From Euglena gracilis (lineage: Eukaryota > Euglenida > Euglenophyceae > Euglenales), in contig CP154954.1 in the NCBI GenBank assembly GCA_039621445.1, positions 10,063,521 to 10,127,520 on the forward strand: 64,000 nucleotides of DNA, given 5' to 3'. Position 1 is the first letter of the stretch. Every line of letters starts with the position of its first letter. Of this stretch, positions 11,701 to 21,974 are shown in pieces. The notes under the pieces are model-generated. The model made no database searches and had not been told where the DNA came from. It was given only the letters and a program-made list of their open reading frames with translations. The position numbers and the translations under genes are program-made.

Positions 11701-14700
11701 TGATGTGGTGTGTCCGCCATATATGCGTATTGCCACATCCTGGTCACTTCTTGTGTAAATTTATCCAATCATGAAAAGTGGGTGGGATGCTTTGGGTGAA
11801 GAAAAAAGCCGGCACCCTGAACGTCGCCATTGTTGCAACATCCATCTTGCCTTTTTTAAAAAAAATAAGAAAGCCCCCCCTTTGTGGGGGGCCAGCGAGC
11901 CAGATAATTTGATAGGCCTGTTTTTAGAGCATCCCCCAAATTTGTCCCCCCCCAAACCTCGTTCATCCAAACCCCTTCACCTGGCGCCACATTTGTACGT
12001 CAGGGCCATGGTGGCCAATATTCAAGGGAGGCACAGCGGGGGGGGGGGGGGGGCTGAGGGGGAGAGAGAGCGGGGGGGAGGGGAGGGGGGGTCCGAGGGT
12101 GGCTGCACGGGCGGCGCGCGTCCTAAAATCGGTGATCTTTGGGTCCAAAAAGTGGTCATTTTGACCATTTTCAACCGATTTTTTGATCAAAAAATTGCTT
12201 TTTGGGCCGCGCGCAGAGCGCGCGGCCCCAAATTTGCCATTTTATGTCCAAAAATTGTCATTTTGGACCATCTTTGGGCCTCAAAAAAGTTGCGATTTCG
12301 CGATTTTTTTTTATTGGGGATGTTAGGCACAGTGGGGAGGGGGGGGGTCGAGGGGGGGGCGAGCGGCCGCGCAGGGACCTCGCGCGGGGGGGGGGTCCCG
12401 GACCCCCCGAGCGGCGCGCCTAGCCCCCAAGGACCGGGGGGGGGGGGGGGCAATTACTGCCAATAGTGCCAAGCACTCAGTTATTGGTTGAGAGCTCGTG
12501 GAGGCTTACAAGATCCAAGAAAGGGGGAAAGGACCTGCCGCTTCCCAGGTTTGGACATTTTTGGCTCTCCTCCGTGTGGGCCCCATCCGGTGGCTTGACC
12601 CCCTTGGCATGGCAAAGTGCGGACAAATCTGGTGTACCCCTTCGGTGGACTCGGCGATGGCAAAGCCGGTGCAAGGGGCACACCGGGCTTTGTCCTGAGG
12701 CCTTGGTGTGACTCTGGAAAGCCAGGAGGGGGGGGGTCGGACGCCCCCTTTGTCCTCCTCTCTTTCTTGAAAGAGATGACCCTTCTGCTTTGATATCCAT
12801 CGATGGTCCTATCCCCGTCCCAATACAATTTTTGATGGTCCCATCAAAAGAGGCAAGTGGGCAGGCTGTGCTTTGCTTTTTTGAAGATTACGTTGACCAT
12901 CTGTTGTATTTTTTTTAAGTTTTAAAAAGGCTGTTTTAGGTGCGTTGAATTCAGAACACTCCCCCTGTCTTTGGCCCCATCCTTCCATATTTCTCGATAT
13001 TTGAAAATTTCGAGAGAATGACCCCCTCCATTTGGCGAATGGTCGGGCTCCTTCAGACCTCCATTTGCAAATTTAATTTAATTACCAGCATATTTACTGG
13101 TAATAAATCAATTAATTAATAATTTTGGGGGCAGTTTGCTGGGGGGGGGTGTGGGGGCTCGAGGACCCCATCCTTACCCTAATTTTTTTTACTGGTGCAA
13201 AATTGGTCGATTTTTTTGCACACGGATGAAACTTTATTATTCGGCAACTTGTATAAAGTTTTTTGAAATGGCCTTTTTTTGCAGGTTTTTAAACGCTTTT
13301 CGTGGCTTTGCAAAATTTGGCAGTCTTGTTCCGCAGGCGAATAAGCCAATTGGGGGAGGGGGGTGAGGGTATACATTTGGGGAGAGCTGATGCAGAGGTT
13401 GTTGTCCCAATCCCTCTCCAAATCCAGCTTGCCATTGGTGTTAATGGGATGACATTAATCTTTTTTTCCACCCTCACCTTTGTTCTATTATTCCCACATT
13501 TTCCCAGAAATGCCCGCCAAAGAATCTTTCGGGATTCTGTTAGTGAGAATTATATGAAATGCAATGAAAATTTCAAAGAAAATTCAATGAAAATTGCAGT
13601 TTCAACCGTTCGTGTTGGGGTCCGGATCCCCGACCTGCCAAGGGCTAGCCCAGGGGTTAGCCAGGAGCCTCTCGGGTTCTCCTCCGGCATGCATTATTTT
13701 TTCCCACTCAGCACCCCCTCCCACCCTTGCCCCCTCCCCAGTTGATCCCAGGTGTGGTGCTGGCCGTGGGCGTGCTCCTCACCTTCCTCATTGCGAAATT
13801 GCAACAGTATGGCAGCCGCTCCAGCCTGGAGACCCAAGAGCATCGGGAGATGGAGGCGCTGATGATGGCAGCTGCCACAGGTGGCTGCGTTCTGCTTGCT
13901 TACTTCCCCAACCCAGAAGTTTTAATTTGTTTTTTCACCATCATTGCTTAGCCAGCGATTTTATTCTTTGATATCTTCAATGAAGAATGCTACTCAGAAA
14001 TACCATAATGATCCGTCAACAAAAAACTCGATACTTGGTTCTTTTATCATCATTTCACATTGAAATCAACCTTTGCTGCTTGACTCTGAAAGAAACTTGA
14101 AACACAGTACAAATGACCGAGGAAAAACGTTCAAGAAATATTAAATTGAACAGACACCATTTTGTACTGTGAAACAGGTCCTCCAGATACTTTTTTATTT
14201 GGCTGTTGCTTTTTTAAAATCAACTTTGCAATTACCCTCACCCCCCCCATTTGGCCATGCTTCAGACCCGCCATTACCAATTGGGGGGGGGGGGGGGGCT
14301 TGAGGACCCCTACCCCAATTTTTTCCCTGTGCAAAATTGTCGATTTTTTTTGTGCAGGGCTGGATTCGTCGTAATTTTTTCTTATCCAGCAACTTTGAGA
14401 TTTCGAAAAAGACGTTTCTGTTTTTTTTTTGAGCCCTTTTTGCGGCCGTGCCAAAATTGGCCTGACTTGTCCTGGAGGCCAATGGCAAACAGGGGAGGGG
14501 TGTGAGCACCCCATTTCCTTGGTGTACTCAAGCTGAACAAATGCACCCAACTCATCTGGGTTCAGAAACGATTCCAATTCGTTCTATTTTGTTTCTTTCT
14601 CTTTCTCAGGCGAAATTGAGGAAGACGGTCAACGGTCGTTTGTATTTCCAAAGGTTTGCTTCCATGCTGGTGTCAAAAATGACAACAACAGCCCACCAAC

Positions 14701-15319
14701 AACATCAGACACAGCATTTAATACATGTTTTCAACTAGATTACAGTTATTGTTTTCTGTGACTGTAAGGTGAGTTTGAAAACTCGCCTTACAACCCTCAT
14801 GTATCATTTATTCTGGTAATTTGAAAACTCACTTTACAACCCTCATACATTGTTGATTCTAGTTGTTTGAAAAATCACCTTACAACTCTCAAGGCACGCA
14901 GTGACGATGTGTTATATGTGTTAGGTAGGGAGTTTATGATGAAGATGATAGTATTGCAAATTTTCCCTCCATATTTCGTCAATGTTCGGTCGAATGTGCT
15001 GGACTGCCCTGGAGGCTGTTATTTGGATTATTGGCCGAAGTTTATGATTTGGGGGGGGGGTGTTAATTAGGAGGGGACTCCCATCACCATCATCATCATC
15101 ATCGGCGGCGGCAGCGTCGTCGTCATCGTCTTTGTCGTCGTCGTCGTCGTCGTCGTCATCATCATCATCATCGTCATCGTCATCGTCATCATCATCATCA
15201 TCATCATCATCATCACCACCACCACCACCACCACCACCACCACCACCACCACCACCACCACCACCACCACCACCACCACCACCACCACCACCACCACCAC
15301 CACCACCACCACCACCACC

Positions 15320-15373
<54 letters not shown>

Positions 15374-18300
15374 GTCATCATCATCATCATCACTGTAGGA
15401 TCATATTTGAGGGTTAAACCCCCCCAGTTTGACCCCCCCCCCCCGGGTTAGTATTCGGTCGCACTGCGGAGCCTTTGTTTGACTTCGGCCAAAGGGCGGC
15501 TGAGGTCGGTCTGGGGATTGAACGGGGTCGAAAAGAAAGAGTGACTTTTGACGTAATGGGTGGATGGCCGATGGTCCAAGGATGCCAGGAATAAACTTTT
15601 TTCCCTGGTCAACTCAAACCTCAAACGAGGCAATTTTTTTGGGAATGATTTCAAAATAAGTGGATCTGTGCTGGTTGTGTTCTATCGTGGGTGTTCCTCT
15701 GTGACTGGTGTTGGGATCCCCCTCCCATAACCTCATTGGGCTCTTCTTCGGCCTCTTTTTTTATTTATTATTATTTACTGTTTGTTTGTTTATTTATTTA
15801 TTATTGTTATTTTTTGATTTTTTTTTGCCGCTGATGCTTAATTCAATGTAATTTTTTTGTGCTTTCCAATTTTCAGGTTTTATAAAGTTTAATTTTTTGG
15901 GATTCCCATATTGGTGCTAAAATCCTATTTTGATTTGTGGGTGTTCCTTATTTGAGATTCTTGTTTGCAATATAGATTTGGCACTTCCTAAAATAATTCA
16001 GTCACCCAAGATGCAGTTTCCGCTTCACCTTCCCGTTATCCCCCCCCATCTGTGCCAACCGCTCATATGCCAATGGTGTCTAGCACTTTCTTTTCCCAGG
16101 ATCTACCAGTTCCGGCCTTCACATGCCAGTGGCCTCGGGTATTGTCGTTCGCCACGACTCCATTCATTATGGGTCTCTGTGCCCCCCAGGAGACAGCTTT
16201 AATTGTCTCTTCATTTTCATATGGTGTTTTGAGTTTTATGAAACCAGTCGCTTGGCGTGCTGCTGCCTGAATTCATGAATATCTTAATGATCGATGCAGG
16301 GGGAGGAATACAGAAAGTTTTGTGTGCCTTTTTGCTCTTTTCGATTTTGTCAATTTTCTGTATTTTCCAGTATTTCTTGCATTTACTTTACCAGGCTTTT
16401 TTCAATCTCTGCTAAAAGTTTTTTGACGCAAACAATTCTGCATTCTGGACCTGAGTGCCATTTAGACCAATTTTTTGCCTTTTTTGCCATTTTTTTTTGG
16501 CCATGCTGTACTATTTTAGAATTAACATGCTCCCAAAATTACAACACCATATTCGTGATATTTTTTTGAAACAAACAGACCCGCCAAATCGCAAAAAAAA
16601 AGAGGATGGGACCCCCCCCCCAGGGCCACCCGCCTGGGAAACCCCCCCCCCCCCGTGATCCAGCCCCGGACCCACCCACCCCCCCCGGGGGGGGGGTCTT
16701 CTGATTAAAAAGAAGCCTGATCAGGGAGACACAACATAGACCTTCAGAAACCTTAAACACCACAAAAAAAAAACGAATAATGCAAATTAAAAAACCAGAA
16801 ATGGAAGGTTGTGGGGAACACCCCTCCCCTGGGGGTTTTGAAAGAAGCCTGCCCCTGATTGATGTGCTGTGTGGAACCAGAAATCATTTTAATGTGCAAA
16901 CGCGGCAGAGAGTTCTGACCCAAAAAGTTGTGCATCGGGCCGGCATGTTAGGGTCCAGAATATGCAGTCTTAGAAGCGATTTCTTTATTTCTCATCTTCT
17001 GGATTTTATTATTATTATAACCTGGACCCAAACAATTGCCGAATTCTACTATATTCTGTCTTATTTTATTTTTTGCGTCGCATTTTGGTGTAGTCCACGT
17101 CACCATCCCACCCATGAATGTTCTGAAAAGTGCTCTGTGAACCCACCCACAGAAAAACGGAGGTAGAGAGTCTTCCACTGCAAAGCAAAGTTGAGATGAT
17201 GGCTGAAGTGACACTGTTTTGTTGCAGTGGTTGCCTCCTGACGTCATGCTTGTGCAGCTCATCTTCCATGTGCCAGTTCTGGGCTCAAGCAGAGGTTGGA
17301 CAGAGCTCTTTTTTTTTTTGCTCACGGATGCGTTGGAAACCTCGTGGGGGAAGAAGAGCCTGCCTGGAGCCTTTCCTATCCTGGGCGAATTTGTCTTTTA
17401 TCCTGGGCGATTTTTTTTTTGCTGTCCAGCCACCCGAAGGATGGTTGGACTGAATAGTTTTGTTTTTCTGTCAATTTTTGGTGATCTGGGACACAAAGCC
17501 ATGGTTTCAATTGCCAAAAAGCATTTGTTCTAATTGACTGGAAGTGGATTTTGTGGCGACGAAAAGCAACTTTTCATAACTTAGAAATTGCACCTTTGCC
17601 CTCTCATTTGCAGAAGCTTTTTGTTTCATTCGTGGAAGCACGCACGTCTTTGGATGCACATAAAAATACAGTCCATTCCAGAACAACCTTTGCCACTCCC
17701 ATCCGAATGACGCCAATGCAGATCACAGTGCCTGGCAGAATATGTCCAACCTTTGTCTGTGGCGTTTCATTTGGACTTGGAGGTCTCCAAGCTGGCATTG
17801 CTGTGGGCGATCCCCTGGATCTCCATCTCCATTCTTCCTGTGGAGAAAATCCCGGGGCTGGAAATACTCCAGGTGTACTCCCTGCCTGGTTTGCTGAAGG
17901 ATTCCCCACAACGGACTCTCAAGTTCAGGCTGCCGGAGGGGGGTCCTGCAACCCTCGACGTGTGGTGAGTAGACCCCCCTCCTGGTTAGGGGGTTCCCCA
18001 GACAGAGTGGTTGGAGGGTCTGACCTCCTGGATGGGGGGGGGGTGGCAAACCCACCCGCCCTGCTGCATTCCTGAACGACACCACCGTGCAGGTGTGGAA
18101 AGAGATGATGCATCGTCATCGTTTGACATGGTGGTGCTCTGAAACAAATCTGATCAAGCAGATCCTTCCTTGACTCACCATGGTGCCAGAAAAATAATGG
18201 AGAAGGGTGAAACAAACGGAGTGTATGGCCCAATTTTTTTTTGGAATCAGGGTGGAGAGGGCTTCCCTTCAGGCGGTGGGGGGATTCAGAAATGAATGCG

Positions 18301-21300
18301 GTGGTTGGTGAGCAACACAATCATTCGGGGTGCACTATCACTCAGGAGATCCATCAGGTGGGCAAGTTCATCAACATGATCCTGCTGGGGCTGGAAAAGA
18401 GTTTGCGTACCTTGCCCCACACAGCGATGGACGATCTCAAGGCAAGGGTTCTCATCCTCTGCCGTGGATAAGCCAAATAAAAGAGAAAGCTATGAGAATC
18501 TAAAGAATTGACCCGAAGGCCCTGCCTCCTGCACCTATCGCACTGGTCCATTCCAAAATGGCCCTGATGCACCGGGCTTGGTGCTGATGGACACATAGAA
18601 CCAACATGGGGTGATACCTGGGGTGATCACAAAGTGCTCTCTTCCCCAAATCTGCACATTGGGTTGCTTTGCAGACAATCCACACACTTGTTCATGTGTG
18701 CATACTCACGTGTGTATGTGTGCATGTATGTACGTGTGCACGTTTGCATGTGTGTATGTGGGTAAGAATTTATGAATGGATGGATGGATGAATGCATGGA
18801 TGGATGGATGGGTGGATGGGTGAATGGATGGATGGATGGATGGATGGATGGATGGATGGGTGGGTGGGTGGGTGGATGGATGGATGGATGGGTGGGTGGG
18901 TGGATGGATGGATGGATGGATGCGTTCTTTTCAAATAATACAATAAAGAAACGGGTTTTCAATTTTTTGAAAAGTAATGCCTTTTCCACTAACCCGAAAA
19001 TTGGATCGGCCGGCGCTGGCCCCAGATTGTGCTGGCCTCGTTTGTGTTGTCCGTCATGGCGGCGGTGGGGGAGGAGCTGCTGTTCCGCGGGGCCATCCAG
19101 GGCGGGCTGCGCCCATGCCGCCTCCCGAGGGACGACCCAGTGGTTCCTGGTTCCTTCTCCGGTGGGCTTTCTGAGCGTGACTCCCCTTGAGCATCATCCC
19201 GCCCTCGAACTCTCACCCTCCAAAGCCAACCCGCAGATAAACCTCCAAATTGTGGATCATATTATAAACTCCCTCCCCCGAATAACCTTGCAGGCCCTTG
19301 CCCCTGGCAGTAGAGGGGCGAACCCCGAGGACCAGTGGTTCATTCTGCTTGTTCTGATGTTTCGGCTGGAGGAACCGTTTTTTTCATTTTTTTTTTTACG
19401 ACACCTATCCTCCCAACAATAGAATTATTTTCTCCCTGCCCTTCCTCCTCTTGGTCCAGCTTGGATGGGTAACACCAGGGGGGTGACTGACAGAAGCCAA
19501 AGTGCATCTAAGGGGGTGACTGACTGGTTTTTTCAGGCCAGAGCCCCCCCCCCCCGGCCCCAAAAACGAAACAGTGGCTGGCCTAGCGCCGGAATTTTTT
19601 TGGATTTTTTGAGACTTTTTGGAAGTATTGCCTTGCCAACATGAGCACATTCAAGAGTGGCCGATCCCCCCCGGGGGGGGGTAAAGTGACTGACTTGTTT
19701 TTTTGGGAAAAAGTGACTGACTGGTTTTTTTTTTCAGAGTGGAAAGTGACCGGGGGTCCCTAAGCAATGGTATGGTCCAGAATGGGCATTATCGAGCAAA
19801 TATTTCCCGTTTTGTACCCAGCCAGGACCCATATTCTCACCTCTCGGGGTGCGACTGTAGGTGGAGGCACGCCAAACAAAAGGCAGCAACTGGGGGGGGT
19901 TAGGAGCTTGGGGACCGGGTTAACTAAATGTTTCCCCAAATTTCCTTCAACGCCACATCGTTCTAACCCACAATTGTGGGATCTTGGGAGCGGCCCTCTG
20001 GGGTGTGCTTTGGCAGCCAGCCACGACAAGGAGCGGGTGGTGGCATGCCGGTAGCAATTGTTGACGTTCCTCGGCGCTAACCCCACTGCCACCGGAGCTG
20101 TTCCACTCCAGTGCCCCCCTGTGGTCGGTTGTCTGGATTGATTTCGAGAAACATGGCGACAAGCACAATTGCTAAAATAGCCGGGAAAATCATAACGTTT
20201 TGAACTCTTTTGCTAAAATAGCCGGGAAAATCATAACGTTTTGAACTCTTTTCAAAAATGGCCGAGAAACTTTTTTCCATGTGCGTTGACAAATTATTGT
20301 GGACATTGCAACGCAGTGTCGCAGCTAGAACATGTGAAAGATGAAATAATGCTCCACCGAACGTTCCGTGCAGCTGACATTTTTCTTTGTTATTGAAAAG
20401 TTCCATCCAGGATGCGAGTGATGTGATTGATGAGGTTTATCAGTGATCGACAAGAGACCCAAGACAAGACAAGACAAGACAAGACAAGACCGTGATATAT
20501 TTATTTATGTTTATATCAAAGAATATGATAAAATGTATTTTTTTTTCAACATTATCTGTCTGGTCCCAACTGTAACAGGATTCGGCTTCGTCTCAAAAGG
20601 GGGAGTGGGTCACTGAGGACCACAGCCACGCACCACCGTTTTTTGCCAGAAACTTTTGCACAGCGCGACAGAGACAGAGACAGTGGCCCATACTGGGAGG
20701 TGCTTTTTTTCAGAGTGACTGGTTTTTGGCCTGGATCCCCTCCCCCCTGGGGGGAGGTAGTCGGCAAAAATCATAAAGTGACCCGGTGTCGAGTCACCCA
20801 CTGCCCCCCCGGGGGGGGGGAGTTGGCCACCCTGGAATCCAAGGGAAAGTTCACCACAAACATGAAAATAAAATGGACATCCAGTGCCTCGGTGACTGGC
20901 AGGTGTTTGTATGAGTGAAAGTGATCTCCTCCCCCGGCCCGGGGGGGGGGGGGGGTTGGTAAAAATTTCATGCACTGGCCCCCGATTATGGTCAGCAGCC
21001 TGCTGTTCGGGATCGTCCACAACTACACCAACAGCCCGATCTATGCGGTGCTGGTCACGCACCTATAAAAATGACCAAGCGTGACTGGGGTGTCCAAGTT
21101 TGAGATTTTGGATGACCCTAGGTGCGTGCTGCTGGTCACGCTGGGCGGAATGGCGTTCGGTGGGTCCTTCCTGACAACGGACAACCTCGCGGTGCCTATG
21201 GTGTCTCATTTCCTGCTCAGGGTGTCCATCTGCCTTGCAAGGCTTCAGTTTATTTGGTATGCCCATACAACCCAAATTGTTTCTCCTTCTGGCTCACAAT

Positions 21301-21974
21301 TCTTGTGGTAAAGTGTGATTGTGGTAAATTGTAATTTGTGGTAAAGTGTGATTTCAAAGATACATTCGCTTCAATGGGAGAGGAGAGTGATTTGCTTCTA
21401 TGTGTGATGAAGGTTTTAAACGTGTCTTTTCATGTAGCATACTGTATTTCTCATAAATTGTGCAATTCTTGCTCCGCCCGCCCTTACCTGAGAAGGAACC
21501 CCTGGGACATTTTTTTTTCCAGTATGTATTTATAGGCACATATGTATTTCAGGCACAGGAATTGTTTTGGGACCCGGAGGAGAGCAGCGCCACGTCCGGA
21601 GCCCCAATTGCTTCAAATTCGAACAAAGAAATGCCCTTTTCTCTCCAAGTACGTCACACATTTGTCTTTTGATCCCGGAAGGGTGTTGCCGTCTGCCATT
21701 CTGTCTCCACGCTCCTCCTTTCCTGCCCTAAATTCCTGACACGGCCAACAATCCGCAACACTGTGAGCTCAGTTTTGTCCCCCCCCCCCCCGACGCCCTG
21801 GCCCCAGTCAACTTCATCGGCTTCCTCTGGGGCTACACGGTCGTCTGCTGGCTGGACTCCCCCGAGGAGCAGTCCCGCACCTGGAACGGCACCGCCCCCC
21901 TGATCCGCACTCTGCGCCGGCGGTACCACAAGGAACAGGGCCGGGCAGCCGCCGCGGACACCCCCGAACCCTGA
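5697..21974 (+). CDS. CPBP/CAAX-type intramembrane metalloprotease, ten exons
   Basis: Proteins of this family (PF02517, relatives of Rce1 and bacterial bacteriocin-processing proteases) cleave substrates within the membrane. Exons by protein continuity: 5697-5791, 13742-13880, 14610-14653, 17228-17292, 17722-17872, 18346-18441, 19026-19110, 20974-21060, 21142 to about 21215, and about 21807-21974. The three family motifs are present in order: EELLFRG (EExxxR) in exon 7, FGIVH (FxxxH) in exon 8, and HFL...N across exons 9-10. About seven hydrophobic segments are visible. Five introns are ordinary GT-AG and one is GC-AG. The joins 17292/17722, 19110/20974, 21060/21142 and 21215/21807 are not canonical. 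The 5' end is not resolved: an in-frame ATG lies at 5,708, but an earlier exon may exist. The substrate cannot be inferred; chloroplast or ER location is open. Confidence 0.8.
5973..6419 (-). mobile_element. retroelement C-terminal fragment with RPAD...ALDVTI domain
   Basis: The minus-strand frame (stop at 5,973) reads [20 protein letters not shown], then [20 protein letters not shown] and [20 protein letters not shown], ending LLQPKHVIR. This order is what I recall from C-terminal regions of LINE-like reverse transcriptase proteins in corals and other eukaryotes, and it looks like a PD-(D/E)xK nuclease fold. The open frame upstream to 6,629 is low-complexity and lacks the reverse transcriptase, so this is a 5'-truncated copy in the first intron of the CPBP gene. 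Confidence 0.6.
6420..6698. repeat. inverted copy of the 2,490-2,599 repeat
   Basis: CGACC iterations, AGGGTCGGCCCAC and CAGGCCTGATCTACCCCCTC match the reverse complement of the region ahead of the first palindromic element. The order relative to the palindrome at 6,699 is therefore conserved as a larger unit. Confidence 0.55.
6699..6879. repeat. palindromic C/G-run element, copy 2
   Basis: Begins with a C run and TAAATGACCC, then TATTAATGTTGCTTCAGG, the ATACTTTTCCCACTTGAAAA core and TCATTTAGGGG. Same modules as copy 1, with one arm of the core missing, so it is not a full palindrome. Confidence 0.85.
7183..7366. repeat. palindromic C/G-run element, copy 3 (inverted to copy 2)
   Basis: Carries the core as TTTTCAAGTGGGAAAAGTAT and the extension CCTGAAGCAACATTAATAGG in orientation opposite to copy 2. 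Copies 2 and 3 therefore form a large inverted pair around about 300 bp of unique sequence. Confidence 0.85.
7367..8667. other. intron sequence with C-run modules
   Basis: Part of the first CPBP intron. Contains GC-rich blocks with long C runs that end in CTGTGCCTAGC or TGCCTAACCTCC (near 7,757, 7,930 and 8,148), plus a palindromic module around CCATGGTTTCCATGG at 8,400-8,520 flanked by CCCCTAATTG and GGGGTGACAA. No exon seen. Confidence 0.5.
8668..8818. repeat. inverted copy of the 5,205-5,354 repeat
   Basis: Reverse-complement match over about 150 bp, including both GTGAAGTTCACCGGTGAA palindromes and the TACTGCCTGATCTCC end. Confidence 0.85.
8819..13741. other. remainder of CPBP intron 1
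   Basis: Ends in CCCCAG at 13,736-13,741. Holds TAGTCGGCCGAC palindromes at 9,380-9,515, a GGCTGTGGATGGCTGTG tandem with its inverted complement at 9,700-9,865, and a GC-rich C/G-run module at 12,030-12,340 ending GTTAGGCACAGTGGGG. A Leu/Val-rich frame near 10,050-10,170 is not convincing. I see no other exon. Confidence 0.5.
13742..13880 (+). CDS. CPBP protease exon 2
   Basis: Canonical CCCCAG acceptor and ACAG|GTGG donor. Reads [18 protein letters not shown], a clear membrane segment, followed by a charged stretch. It ends in phase 1 and joins exon 3 as AAATGEIEEDG. Confidence 0.7.
14610..14653 (+). CDS. CPBP protease exon 3
   Basis: A 44-nt exon between TTTCTCAG and AAG|GTTTGC. In phase 1 it reads [15 protein letters not shown] and joins exon 4 in phase 0 as FVFPKWLPPDV. 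The alternative phase reads [14 protein letters not shown] but does not connect. Confidence 0.6.
14740..17227. other. CPBP intron 3 with a compound triplet repeat
   Basis: Contains the (TCA)n/(CCA)n/(TCG)n tract at 15,080-15,395. There is an AT-rich block at 15,760-15,920 with TTTATTTATTATTATT, and C-rich runs near 16,600-16,700. No supported exon. Confidence 0.45.
15080..15395. repeat. compound triplet microsatellite (TCA/TCG/CCA)
   Basis: Order is TCA and TCG units, then about 40 CCA units at 15,213-15,333, then TCA units again. The symmetric layout, with CCA inside TCA, suggests expansion of a CCA variant within a TCA array. Any poly-Ser or poly-Pro reading is spurious. Confidence 0.95.
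17228..17292 (+). CDS. CPBP protease exon 4
   Basis: After TTGCAG it reads [19 protein letters not shown], a hydrophobic segment. The 3' edge is not a GT donor in the required frame. The exon end and the next exon start share GCAG (17,289-17,292 and 17,718-17,721), and joining through that repeat gives the continuous reading [14 protein letters not shown]. Confidence 0.6.
17722..17872 (+). CDS. CPBP protease exon 5
   Basis: Reads [20 protein letters not shown], then [16 protein letters not shown] (a membrane segment) and [11 protein letters not shown], ending CAG|GTGTAC in phase 0. The next exon starts in phase 0 with EIHQVGK. Confidence 0.7.
18346..18441 (+). CDS. CPBP protease exon 6
   Basis: Thirty-two codons between CACTCAG and CTCAAG|GCAAGG. 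Reads [20 protein letters not shown] and ends in MDDLK. The donor is GC, a known minor class. Joins exon 7 in phase 0. Confidence 0.7.
18766..18922. repeat. (ATGG)n-type tetranucleotide microsatellite
   Basis: Runs of TGGA/GGAT/GGTG tetramers within CPBP intron 6, with interruptions TGAATGCA and TGGGTGGG. Confidence 0.9.
19026..19110 (+). CDS. CPBP protease exon 7 with the EExxxR motif
   Basis: After GGCCCCAG it reads [20 protein letters not shown], then RGAIQGGL. The glutamate pair and arginine form the first catalytic motif of the CPBP family. Its 3' edge lacks GT; TGC at 19,108-19,110 is repeated at 20,971-20,973. Joining there gives [16 protein letters not shown], a natural family sequence. 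Confidence 0.85.
20171..20252. repeat. 41-bp tandem duplication
   Basis: Two identical adjacent copies of a unit starting GCTAAAATAGCCGGGAAAAT lie within CPBP intron 7. Confidence 0.95.
20466..20492. repeat. (ACAAG)n microsatellite
   Basis: About five AAGAC/ACAAG pentamers in CPBP intron 7. Confidence 0.85.
20974..21060 (+). CDS. CPBP protease exon 8 with the FxxxH motif
   Basis: Reads [20 protein letters not shown] and then [13 protein letters not shown] is the second catalytic motif (metal-ligand His). Both edges are noncanonical: TGC on the left, and on the right an 11-bp direct repeat GCTGGTCACGC (21,050-21,060 and 21,131-21,141). Confidence 0.85.
21142..21215 (+). CDS. CPBP protease exon 9
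   Basis: Joined through the 11-bp repeat it reads [14 protein letters not shown], then [15 protein letters not shown], with the third motif His. The 3' edge is uncertain: ending at 21,215 gives HFLVN, matching the family HxxxN spacing, while ending at 21,221 gives HFLLRVN. Neither uses GT-AG. Confidence 0.75.
21807..21974 (+). CDS. CPBP protease last exon
   Basis: Starts around GGCCCCAGTC and reads [20 protein letters not shown], then a basic cytosolic-type tail [19 protein letters not shown] and stop TGA at 21,972-21,974. The acceptor is preceded by a 14-nt C run, which replaces the usual mixed pyrimidine tract. Confidence 0.8.
   Translation, partial: VNFIGFLWGYTVVCWLDSPEEQSRTWNGTAPLIRTLRRRYHKEQGRAAAADTPEP

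Noticed and set aside
15060-15398. Ser/Pro or Met/Val homopolymer frames
   Set aside because: Compound TCA/CCA microsatellite.
19294-19372. Exon-like reading [20 protein letters not shown] after an acceptor
   Set aside because: Inserting it between EELLFRG and the FGIVH segment breaks the family spacing; the direct join reads better. Could be a rare alternative exon.
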